Assembly (NCBI GenBank): GCA_937892025.1
Contig: CALAVA010000303.1
Coordinates: 1 to 14,450 of the forward strand
Direction of reading: 5' to 3'
Length of the DNA stretch: 14,450 nt
DNA from: an uncultured Bacteroidales bacterium
GTDB lineage: Bacteria; Bacteroidota; Bacteroidia; Bacteroidales; WCHB1-69
Under the pieces are notes generated by a model. It was given only the letters and a program-made list of their open reading frames with translations. It was not told where the DNA came from and did not search any database. The position numbers and the translations under genes were made by a program. Positions 1-6,270 of this stretch are shown piece by piece (position 1 is the first letter of the stretch; every line of letters starts with the position of its first letter).

Positions 1-24
1 GTCAATAATAAGAATTTTTGTCAT
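1..24 (-). CDS. Start of a gene running off the left edge (partial, unidentified)
   Basis: An ATG at 24-22 on the minus strand opens a frame reading MTKILIID up to the window edge, with no stop. The hydrophobic strand followed by Asp resembles the first beta strand of a Rossmann-like or receiver-like fold, but eight residues cannot identify a family. The call as a true start rests on three things: it lies just downstream of comF on the same strand, it is preceded by a candidate TAnnTTTG promoter element, and its first codons read like a normal protein start. Everything beyond that is unknown. Confidence 0.45.
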
Positions 25-54
25 AACAACATTCTTAATTTAGTTTGTTTTGAG

Positions 55-62
55 CAAAGGTA
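55..62 (-). promoter_or_regulatory. Candidate Bacteroidetes -7 promoter element (TACCTTTG)
   Basis: Read on the minus strand this is TACCTTTG, an exact match to the TAnnTTTG -7 consensus of Bacteroidetes sigma-70. It lies 30 bases before the ATG at 24, inside the 81-bp gap after comF. No convincing -33 TTTG is seen at the usual spacing of about 19 to 21 bases. It would let the left-edge gene be transcribed independently of comF. In AT-rich DNA such octamers also occur by chance. Confidence 0.4.
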
Positions 63-81
63 CCATTTTTTTCAAAATAAA

Positions 82-777
82 TTAAGTGGCAGAGGCAAGA
101 CAAGCGATACTTATTTTTGTTCCTGTAATTTGTAATAAACAATTAGCAGCAGATTCTAAGGTTGCTCCTGTTGTTATAACATCATCAATTAGGAGGATAT
201 GTTTGTTTTGTAATTTTTCTGGAGCAACGACCTTAAAAATTTCCTCCACGTTTTTCCATCTTTCGTATCTTGATTTTTTTGTTTGTGTTTCAGTTTGAGA
301 TATTCTTACGAAAGAACTAGAGTCTAAAGGTTTGTTCATTGCTTTTTGCAATCCCAATCCAATTTGTTCACTTTGGTTATATCCTCTTTTTTGTTGTTTT
401 TTGGGGTGAATGGGAATGGGAACAATAAGGTCTATAGATTTAAAGGTTTCATTTTTTATAATATCACAGCCCATTAGAAAACCTAATTTTTGTCCAATTT
501 GTTTATTATTTTTGTATTTTAATTCATGGATAAGATGTTGTACAGACCCTTCTTTTTTGAAAAAACAAAAAGCGGTAGCACATTCAAAATGAACACGTCC
601 CATAAGTTTTTCTTCAACAGGATTGTTTTTTTGCAAGTGAAAATTTGTTTTAGGTAGATTTTCTATACATTTCAAACAAAGCACATCTTCACTTTTTACT
701 AAAGCATTTCCACAAGAAGAACAATATTTTGGATAAAAAAGTCGAAAAAAGTCAAGAAAAATATTGTTTTCTTTCAT
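82..777 (-). CDS. ComF family phosphoribosyltransferase-like protein
   Basis: This 231-residue protein has the usual ComF architecture. An N-terminal zinc-ribbon-like segment carries two Cys pairs (C19/C22 and C34/C37). A type I phosphoribosyltransferase fold follows, with IVPIPIHP at about 118-125, RGYNQSE at 131-137, and the PRPP-binding loop ILLIDDVITTGAT at 194-206. ComF proteins support natural transformation in some bacteria, probably at the cytoplasmic side of DNA uptake, but most Bacteroidetes members have no tested role and no known enzymatic substrate. Length is normal and the key motifs are intact. The start codon overlaps the stop of the SDR gene by four bases (ATGA), so translation is probably coupled. 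It is the last gene of the dfx-pdxJ-SDR group. No strong terminator follows it. Family assignment is firm; cellular role is not. Confidence 0.93.
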   Translation of the reverse strand: MKENNIFLDFFRLFYPKYCSSCGNALVKSEDVLCLKCIENLPKTNFHLQKNNPVEEKLMGRVHFECATAFCFFKKEGSVQHLIHELKYKNNKQIGQKLGFLMGCDIIKNETFKSIDLIVPIPIHPKKQQKRGYNQSEQIGLGLQKAMNKPLDSSSFVRISQTETQTKKSRYERWKNVEEIFKVVAPEKLQNKHILLIDDVITTGATLESAANCLLQITGTKISIACLASAT

Positions 778-1622
778 TTCATTGTTGTTTGTGGAGACAA
801 ATAAGGAGCAAGAACCTCAAAGGTTTGTTTGATTAATAAATCTTTTTGTGGAGATTTTTTTATTTTATCAGCAATTTGCTGTTTTTTCCTATTTTTAAAC
901 ATTTCTCCAGACAAATTATTGATATCATTTATAGCAATATAAGACATGGTGTCGGCTCCTTGTTGGGGTGTGCGAATTATTGGACGGAAAAAAATATTAC
1001 AAAGTGTATCTACTATTTTGTTGTTCATTGTGATAATTTTAGTGTTCACAATGCCAGGGTCGGCACAATTGACAAGAATATTTTTGTCTTTCCATTTTTC
1101 TGCCCAATACAATGTTGCGTAATAAAGAGCCAATTTGGAATTAGAATAATTAACAAAACGATTGTAATGTGTAAGAGTTGGGGCAAAGATATTGTCTGTA
1201 ATTTTTCCATATTTGTAGGTTAAAGAAACCATATTGACAATTTTTGTTCCTGCCACAAAACGAGGAGAGAGCAGTTCTGTTAATAAAAAATGTCCTAAAA
1301 AATTCACACCGATAGTGTAGTCAAAACCTTGTTTTGTTGTTTTGGGAACAGAAGGCAATGTCCCTGCGTTGTTTAGTAAAACATCTATTTGTTCAATATT
1401 GATATTTTTGCAAAAATTGGTGATAGCATCAAAATCTTCTAAATTTAGTTGTAGGACAGAAATATGCTCCCATTGTGTTTTTTGTTTAAGTTCTTCACAT
1501 GCTTTTTCTCCTTTTTGTTGTTTAGAGGTAGTCATAATGATATTATAGCCTGCTTTGGCAAGCAATAGGGTATGTTCTCTGCCCATTCCGCCGTCGGCAC
1601 CTGTGATGATTGCGTTTTTCAT
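774..1622 (-). CDS. Short-chain dehydrogenase/reductase (SDR) family oxidoreductase
   Basis: A 282-residue classical-type SDR. Visible are the nucleotide-binding TGADGGMG at 7-14 (TGxxxGxG), NNAG at 84-87, N107 in the following helix, S133 in VSLTYKYG, and the YxxxK pair Y159/K163, followed by PG at 189-190, so the catalytic tetrad appears complete. It should catalyse NAD(P)-dependent oxidation or reduction of a carbonyl or alcohol in the cytoplasm. The extended C-terminus and overall pattern recall retinol-dehydrogenase-like SDRs, but the substrate cannot be told. The ATG follows an A-rich stretch (AGAAAAAT) typical of Bacteroidetes initiation. It lies 47 bp after pdxJ, and that gap holds only an imperfect -7-like octamer (TAAGTTTA, 1642-1649). 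Its stop overlaps the comF start by four bases. Confidence 0.92.
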   Translation of the reverse strand: MKNAIITGADGGMGREHTLLLAKAGYNIIMTTSKQQKGEKACEELKQKTQWEHISVLQLNLEDFDAITNFCKNINIEQIDVLLNNAGTLPSVPKTTKQGFDYTIGVNFLGHFLLTELLSPRFVAGTKIVNMVSLTYKYGKITDNIFAPTLTHYNRFVNYSNSKLALYYATLYWAEKWKDKNILVNCADPGIVNTKIITMNNKIVDTLCNIFFRPIIRTPQQGADTMSYIAINDINNLSGEMFKNRKKQQIADKIKKSPQKDLLIKQTFEVLAPYLSPQTTMK

Positions 1623-1669
1623 ATTTTTCTAAAGATTTAGTTAAACTTAAACGGATTATTCATGGAAGT

Positions 1670-2386
1670 TTATTTTAAACAACGCAAATACATTTGTATG
1701 GTATTTTCTAATCCAAAATACAAAGCATCACAAATAAGAGCATGTCCGATGGAGACCTCTTTTAGCCAAGGAATAGATTGATAGAAAAATTTCAAGTTTT
1801 CCAAGTTCAAATCGTGTCCGGCATTTAATTCTAAACCGACTTTTTGTGCTTCTTTTGCGGCGAGTACGAAATCTTTAATAGCCTTATCTTTGTTAGTTTT
1901 GAAATTGGAAGCGTAATTTTCCGTATAAAGTTCAACGCGATTACATAAAGTGTTAGCAGCAGCATTCACCATTTTTTCGTTTGCATCAACAAAAATAGAC
2001 ACTCTGATTCCTTTTTGTTGAAAAATTTGTACTATATCTCGTAAAAAAGATTGATTTTTAATAGTATCCCAACCTGCATTGGAGGTTATTGCCTCTGGAG
2101 GGTCAGGAACTAATGTTACTTGATTGGGAATGACTTTTAACACCAAATCAATAAAATCTTTAGAAGGATAGCCTTCAATGTTGAATTCTGTATTTATTAA
2201 AGGTTTTAGGTCTATAACATCTTGATAACGAATGTGTCGTTCATCGGGACGCGGGTGAACGGTAATTCCTTCTGCACCAAATCTTTGACAATCTTTTGCT
2301 ACTTGAAGCACATCGGGCAAATTATGTCCTCTTGCATTTCTGAGAGTAGCGATTTTGTTTATATTTACACTTAATCGGCAAGACAT
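1670..2386 (-). CDS. pdxJ: Pyridoxine 5'-phosphate synthase PdxJ
   Basis: PdxJ condenses 1-deoxy-D-xylulose 5-phosphate with 1-amino-acetone 3-phosphate to give pyridoxine 5'-phosphate, the last ring-forming step of DXP-dependent vitamin B6 synthesis. The 238-residue protein aligns by eye along its whole length with the E. coli enzyme. Landmarks are VNINKIATLRNARG at 7-20, ITVHPRPDERHI at 41-52, E71 in NIEG, TLVP at 91-94, NAGHDL at 188-193 and IGHA at 213-216. H44, E71 and H191 match the E. coli catalytic residues H45, E72 and H193. It starts 3 bp after dfx, so the two are almost certainly cotranscribed. The product is needed for PLP enzymes. No pdxA or other B6 gene is in the window. Confidence 0.97.
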   Translation of the reverse strand: MSCRLSVNINKIATLRNARGHNLPDVLQVAKDCQRFGAEGITVHPRPDERHIRYQDVIDLKPLINTEFNIEGYPSKDFIDLVLKVIPNQVTLVPDPPEAITSNAGWDTIKNQSFLRDIVQIFQQKGIRVSIFVDANEKMVNAAANTLCNRVELYTENYASNFKTNKDKAIKDFVLAAKEAQKVGLELNAGHDLNLENLKFFYQSIPWLKEVSIGHALICDALYFGLENTIQMYLRCLK

Positions 2387-2389
2387 AAT

Positions 2390-2767
2390 TTACTCAACAA
2401 TGGTTTTCCACAATCCGTGAAGATTGCAATATTCATAAACAGCAATAGGTTTTTGTTTGCAGATACAAAATTCAGCGACAGGTTGGTCTTTTAAATAAGC
2501 AAATTGTCCTCCGTTTTCGGTTTCCAAATAGATAAAAGCGATGTGATGAGCCTCCAACATAGGGTGTAAAGTGCTTCCCACTTCCACTTTTAATGTATAA
2601 TTATCAATATGAGAAACAACAGGAACATGTTTTTCTGCACTTGCATCTACGGTATTTGCTTGTAACTCTTCCATAGGTTCGCCACAACAAACAACGTTTA
2701 CTCCACTATCAACATGTTTTACAATTACATTTCCGCAATGTTTGCAGACAAAAAATTTTGTTTTCAT
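2390..2767 (-). CDS. dfx: Desulfoferrodoxin (two-iron superoxide reductase)
   Basis: Superoxide reductase reduces superoxide to hydrogen peroxide without releasing oxygen, a cytoplasmic defence typical of anaerobes. This 125-residue protein has both modules of the two-iron class. The N-terminal desulforedoxin-like Fe(Cys)4 site is formed by C8, C11, C27 and C28 (CKHC and VVCCGEP). The catalytic Fe(His)4Cys centre is formed by H47 in EKHVP, H68 in HPM, H74, C114 and H117 in CNLHG. E45 and K46 match the conserved Glu-Lys pair beside the catalytic iron. All ligands are present with normal spacing. It is the first gene of the dfx-pdxJ-SDR-comF group, behind a 105-bp intergenic region with a candidate promoter. 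The ATG follows an A/T-rich leader without Shine-Dalgarno. Its electron donor (rubredoxin or similar) is not in the window. Confidence 0.97.
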   Translation of the reverse strand: MKTKFFVCKHCGNVIVKHVDSGVNVVCCGEPMEELQANTVDASAEKHVPVVSHIDNYTLKVEVGSTLHPMLEAHHIAFIYLETENGGQFAYLKDQPVAEFCICKQKPIAVYEYCNLHGLWKTIVE

Positions 2768-2806
2768 TTATAATTTATTTTTTAGCAAAAGCCACATTTC
2801 TTTTTA

Positions 2807-2814
2807 CAAAAGTA
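2807..2814 (-). promoter_or_regulatory. Candidate -7 promoter element for dfx-pdxJ-SDR-comF (TACTTTTG)
   Basis: On the minus strand this reads TACTTTTG, an exact TAnnTTTG match, 39 bases before the dfx ATG. It sits in the longest intergenic stretch of the window (2768-2872), where a new transcription unit would be expected. A -33 TTTG at normal spacing is not evident; the region upstream is almost pure A/T. I saw no clear inverted repeat for a redox-responsive regulator next to it. Confidence 0.5.
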
Positions 2815-2835
2815 GTAAAAAATATTTATACGAGT

Positions 2836-2873
2836 AAAAAAAATATTTAGATTGTTCAATTGATAGATACAAT
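2836..2873 (-). terminator. Weak candidate terminator after lpxB
   Basis: Immediately after the lpxB stop, the minus strand has ATTGT and ACAAT (2869-2873 and 2851-2855) around a 13-base loop, followed seven bases later by eight T residues (2843-2836). The stem is only five A/T-rich pairs, so folding would be weak. The position between the envelope group and dfx is right for a terminator, but the structure alone is not convincing. Confidence 0.2.
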
Positions 2874-3979
2874 TAATTGATTTTCAATAATTCTATTATT
2901 TTTTCTGCAATATATTTAGAGGCAAATCCATCTCCCAATTGTTGATGTAAATTTTGATAGGCTTTCAACATTTGATTTCTATATTGATTATCAGGAAGAA
3001 TTTTTTCAAGTTCTTTTTTTACACAATCTACATTCATTTCTTTTTGTATCAATTCTGTAACTACATTATCATCGGCAATCAAATTGACCAAAGAAATATA
3101 TTTTATTCCGGAGATAAGATGTTTGGCAATAAGATAAGAAAAGAAATTTCCTTTGTAACAAACCACTTGTGGCACATTAAACAAAGCTGTTTCTAATGTT
3201 GCTGTTCCAGAGGTAACAAGAGCAGCATAAGATGATGCTAATAAGTTATAAGTTTGATTGTAAACGACTTTTATTCCTTGTGAATTGATATATAAATTTT
3301 TATGATTTTCTATTCCAGCAATAACAAATTGATATTCGGTAAAATATTTTGTTATTTTTAACATTGTTGGCAACATTCGCAAAATTTCTTGTTTTCTGCT
3401 ACCGGGCAAAATGGCAATTATTGGACGATTATCCAATTGGTTGGTTTGTTTAAAATTTGTTGTTTGAATAGGATATTGTCGTACAACATCTAATAATGGG
3501 TGTCCAAAATAATGGACATGAATATCATATTTTTTGTAAAAATCTTGTTCAAAAGGAAGAATGACAAACATTTCATCAACATATTGTTTAATTATTTTCA
3601 CTCTTGATTTTTTCCAAGCCCAAACTTGTGGAGAAATATAATAAAATACTTTTATTTTTTTTGTATGCAAAAATTTAGCAAGTCTGAGATTAAATCCGGG
3701 ATAATCCACCAAAATAACGACATCTGGCAGAAAATCAAGAATGTCTTTTTTGCAGAAAGACAAGTTTTTAAGAATTTTTTTCAAATGTAAAGCCACTTCG
3801 ACAAACCCCATAAAAGCCAAGTCTTTATAATCTTTTACGACAGTTGCACCTGTTTTTCTCAACAAATCTCCGCCCCATGCTCTTATTTGTGCTTTGGGGT
3901 CTGCCAAAAACAATTGCTTGGCTAAATTTGACGCATGTAAATCGCCAGAGGCTTCTCCTGAAATGATATAATATTTCAT
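2873..3979 (-). CDS. lpxB: Lipid-A-disaccharide synthase LpxB
   Basis: LpxB (glycosyltransferase family 19) joins UDP-2,3-diacylglucosamine and lipid X to form the lipid A disaccharide at the inner face of the cytoplasmic membrane. The 368 residues span the normal family length. Visible signatures are SGEASGD at 7-13, MGFVEV at 57-62, VDYPGFN at 91-97, YISPQVWAWKKSRV at 114-127, LPFEQDFY at 141-148, FGHPLLD at 158-164, LPGSRKQEI at 191-199 and TSGTATLETAL at 256-266. The usual SLPN motif near residue 297 reads SLVN here, a mild departure. The start codon overlaps the stop of the upstream membrane protein by four bases, suggesting translational coupling. With kdsC and the flippase nearby, it marks this block as LPS-related. 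Confidence 0.97.
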   Translation of the reverse strand: MKYYIISGEASGDLHASNLAKQLFLADPKAQIRAWGGDLLRKTGATVVKDYKDLAFMGFVEVALHLKKILKNLSFCKKDILDFLPDVVILVDYPGFNLRLAKFLHTKKIKVFYYISPQVWAWKKSRVKIIKQYVDEMFVILPFEQDFYKKYDIHVHYFGHPLLDVVRQYPIQTTNFKQTNQLDNRPIIAILPGSRKQEILRMLPTMLKITKYFTEYQFVIAGIENHKNLYINSQGIKVVYNQTYNLLASSYAALVTSGTATLETALFNVPQVVCYKGNFFSYLIAKHLISGIKYISLVNLIADDNVVTELIQKEMNVDCVKKELEKILPDNQYRNQMLKAYQNLHQQLGDGFASKYIAEKIIELLKIN

Positions 3980-5313
3980 TTGTTTTTAACTTTAAAAAAA
4001 GAGATTATTTTGTGGTATCGATATTTTATTGTTTTTTCATCGCACAAAAGTAAAAAAAACAAACATAAAAAAGGCAAAAAAATGCTTCTATATCGGACAG
4101 TTGCTCCTATAATTGGTGAACATAACCCTATTATGATAATATTGCTTAATGTGAAAAATAAACAAAAATAAAACAGATTTTTTTGTTCTATCTTTTTATT
4201 AAATCCTAAAAACAAAATACTTATAGTTAAAATTTCCAATATCAGTTGTTCTATTTCCGATAATAACATCATTGGAGAAAAACTTTCAAAAGGGAATGGT
4301 CTTAACAAAACATTTACAAATGCTATTGGGAGATAGGAAAATATATCAAAAATATCTGCTTGCAATAAGTGATTTTCTGTTATGTGGGCATGCTCTTCCA
4401 AAGCCAAATTTAACATAATATTATGCCTAAACACTATAAAATTTATAATATCTTTACCTAAAAATAATTTAAGATAACAATAGGAAATGACAGCACATAC
4501 AATAATAGAACACAAATAACAAACAAATGTTTTTTTGATTTGATATTTTTTTGTTAAGACAAATGGAATCAACAAAGCCAATAGTAAAACAAAAATATAA
4601 GTTTTTGTAAAAATAAGTGTGTAACAAGCGATGATAATTAAAATGATAGTCCACAACTTTTGTTTGATATTTTTTGTGTAGAAAAAAAGTTTATCTGTAG
4701 CATAAACAAGCATTCCTATGCTGAAAAAGAGCAGAAATTCCTTTAACACACTTGAAGACCAAAAAATAACAGAAGGAATCAAAAAAATGACAAGAACATG
4801 TCCAATATGAATTTTTTTGAGGTTGTTTTCAACAAAATGGCAAAGTCCCATTTGTCCGATAAATGAGAAAAAAGAGGCAAAAACTGTATGAACATTAAAA
4901 TATCCAAAAGAAAAAAGCATTGTTATTGCATTAAAACGAATAATAACACTTGTGGTAGAAATAAGAGAGTCTTGTAGTCTTTTGCTCCAATATTCAGTAT
5001 AGACAAAATAATTTTCATAAAAATATTGATTGTCTATATTTATGCCCAAAATCATTTGAATGAAATCTAAAGGGTGTTGAGGCAAGGCTTTATATATTTG
5101 TTTGGCATCGTCAAAATATTTAAAAATATCCGCGTTTTGTCTATTTGGATAATAATAAGCATAAATAAAATATAAGGATAATCCTGCTAAAATTTTTATC
5201 CAGAAAAAGATAAGCAGATATTTTTTTTTGATTACTTGAGATTCAAAAAAAGAAGATTTGTAAATAATCAAACTCAATAGTAGTATATATAGACAAACAA
5301 GTAGTATTTCCAT
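3976..5313 (-). CDS. Polytopic membrane protein, possibly glycan polymerase-like
   Basis: I do not recognise a named family. The 445-residue protein has roughly ten hydrophobic segments (near 3-19, 33-54, 141-160, 170-206, 219-252, 262-284, 323-338, 354-371, 379-398 and 409-424) and a larger soluble stretch at about 55-120 containing NADIFKYFDDA. Two features resemble Wzy/EpsG-type O-antigen or exopolysaccharide polymerases: IPSVIFWSSSVLKE at 179-192, and the late GATVRYRSIFLPFL at 403-416. Similar anonymous proteins with a D-x-x-K-YF motif and a FW-S-LKE motif occur in Bacteroidetes from memory. It lies 2 bp after a 2-hydroxyacid dehydrogenase and overlaps lpxB by four bases, so it is part of the envelope operon. 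A nine-A run encodes K29-K31. Catalytic role and substrate are inference; it could instead be a glycosyltransferase or transporter. Confidence 0.85.
   Translation of the reverse strand: MEILLVCLYILLLSLIIYKSSFFESQVIKKKYLLIFFWIKILAGLSLYFIYAYYYPNRQNADIFKYFDDAKQIYKALPQHPLDFIQMILGINIDNQYFYENYFVYTEYWSKRLQDSLISTTSVIIRFNAITMLFSFGYFNVHTVFASFFSFIGQMGLCHFVENNLKKIHIGHVLVIFLIPSVIFWSSSVLKEFLLFFSIGMLVYATDKLFFYTKNIKQKLWTIILIIIACYTLIFTKTYIFVLLLALLIPFVLTKKYQIKKTFVCYLCSIIVCAVISYCYLKLFLGKDIINFIVFRHNIMLNLALEEHAHITENHLLQADIFDIFSYLPIAFVNVLLRPFPFESFSPMMLLSEIEQLILEILTISILFLGFNKKIEQKNLFYFCLFFTLSNIIIIGLCSPIIGATVRYRSIFLPFLCLFFLLLCDEKTIKYRYHKIISFFKVKNK
5221..5229 (-). repeat. Homopolymeric A9 tract in coding sequence
   Basis: On the coding (minus) strand nine consecutive A residues form three Lys codons (K29-K31) near the N-terminus of the polytopic membrane protein. 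Other runs in the window reach eight (for example in lpxB near 3655-3662 and the intergenic run at 2836-2843), so this is the longest I noticed but not dramatically so. The frame is intact in this sequence. Slippage there would truncate the protein early. Confidence 0.6.
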
Positions 5314-5315
5314 CT

Positions 5316-6269
5316 TTATTTTACAAAAGGTAAGGTCATTATTTTTTGAATCAACACATCAACGTGTTTTTCTAATGATTCTGTGGTTTGTCCGGCAATA
5401 TGAGGAGAAAGAATTACATTTTTGTTTTTTGCCAAGGCTATCATTGTTTCATTCCATTCTTCTTTGGGTTGGTTTTGCAATCGAATATTTTCATACTCCA
5501 AAACATCTAAAACGGCTCCTTTTACTTTTCCTGTTGAAAGAGTGGCCACCAAATCTTCCGTTTTTAAAACTTTACCACGAGAGGTATTTACAAGAAAAAT
5601 ATTGTGAGCAAACCCATTTAATATGTTTTTGTTTATAAAATAGTGATTTTCTGGCATATAATTTATGTGAATGCTAACAATTTCCGCGTTTTGTTGTAAG
5701 GTTTTCAAATCAACTTCTTCAACAAAATTATCAGAGAAGTTAGTTTTATATTTATCGTAGGCTAAAATTTTGCATCCAAAACCACTAAGTTTTTTTGCCA
5801 AACTTTTTCCCATATTGCCATAACCGATAATTCCAATATTTTTTTTGTTGAGTTCTAATCCTCTATTTTCTTCTCGCAACCATTGTCCGTTTCTTACTTG
5901 AGTATCTGTTTGCAATAAATGCCTAAAAAGAGCCAACAAGCCACCAATAACAAATTCTCCAACAGCATCGGCATTACCTTCTGGAGAATTGAGACAAACA
6001 ATATTTTTTTCTTTAGCATATTGAATATCAATATTTTCCACTCCTGCTCCAATACGAGCAATAAACTTCAAATTTGTAGAAGCATCAATGAGCGGTTTGT
6101 CTATGGCAAATTTGCTACGGATAATGTATCCAACATATTGTGAAGCCTTTTCTAACAATTGAGAATAGGTTGTTTCTATTTCTATACATTCAAAACCAAT
6201 GTTTTCAAGTTTTTCTTTAAAACTTGGATGGGCTTTGTCTATAAATAAAATTTTTCCGTATTGTCTCAT
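5316..6269 (-). CDS. D-isomer specific 2-hydroxyacid dehydrogenase family protein
   Basis: A 317-residue NAD-dependent dehydrogenase of the phosphoglycerate dehydrogenase superfamily. The substrate domain holds ARIGAGVENID at 71-81 and NSPEGNADAVGE at 94-105. The Rossmann motif is IGYGNMG at 148-154. The catalytic triad appears as R231 in NTSRG, E260 in LDVLEYE, and H290 in SPHIAG; the R-to-E spacing of 29 equals that of E. coli SerA (R240/E269). It lacks the C-terminal ACT domain of SerA-type enzymes, and EP after LDV is replaced by EN. It fits a Bacteroidetes-typical short subgroup annotated only as 2-hydroxyacid or NAD(P)-dependent oxidoreductase. A role in serine synthesis or in making a hydroxyacid or sugar-acid substituent for glycans is possible but not shown. 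It starts 1 bp after the flippase gene and ends 2 bp before the membrane protein gene. Confidence 0.93.
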   Translation of the reverse strand: MRQYGKILFIDKAHPSFKEKLENIGFECIEIETTYSQLLEKASQYVGYIIRSKFAIDKPLIDASTNLKFIARIGAGVENIDIQYAKEKNIVCLNSPEGNADAVGEFVIGGLLALFRHLLQTDTQVRNGQWLREENRGLELNKKNIGIIGYGNMGKSLAKKLSGFGCKILAYDKYKTNFSDNFVEEVDLKTLQQNAEIVSIHINYMPENHYFINKNILNGFAHNIFLVNTSRGKVLKTEDLVATLSTGKVKGAVLDVLEYENIRLQNQPKEEWNETMIALAKNKNVILSPHIAGQTTESLEKHVDVLIQKIMTLPFVK

Positions 6270-6270
6270 G

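Noticed and set aside
86..592. Plus-strand open frames opposite comF
   Set aside because: They are fully antisense to a gene with clear motifs, are short and rich in Phe and Ile, and show no recognisable domain; the same applies to all other plus-strand frames in the window.
1642..1649. TAAGTTTA as a promoter for the SDR gene
   Set aside because: It matches TAnnTTTG at only five of six fixed positions, has no -33 partner, and lies in an AT-rich 47-bp gap inside a probable operon.
5316..6269. Erythronate-4-phosphate dehydrogenase (PdxB) to go with pdxJ
   Set aside because: The protein lacks the PdxB C-terminal dimerisation domain, is shorter than the usual length of about 380 residues, and lies far from pdxJ among envelope genes.
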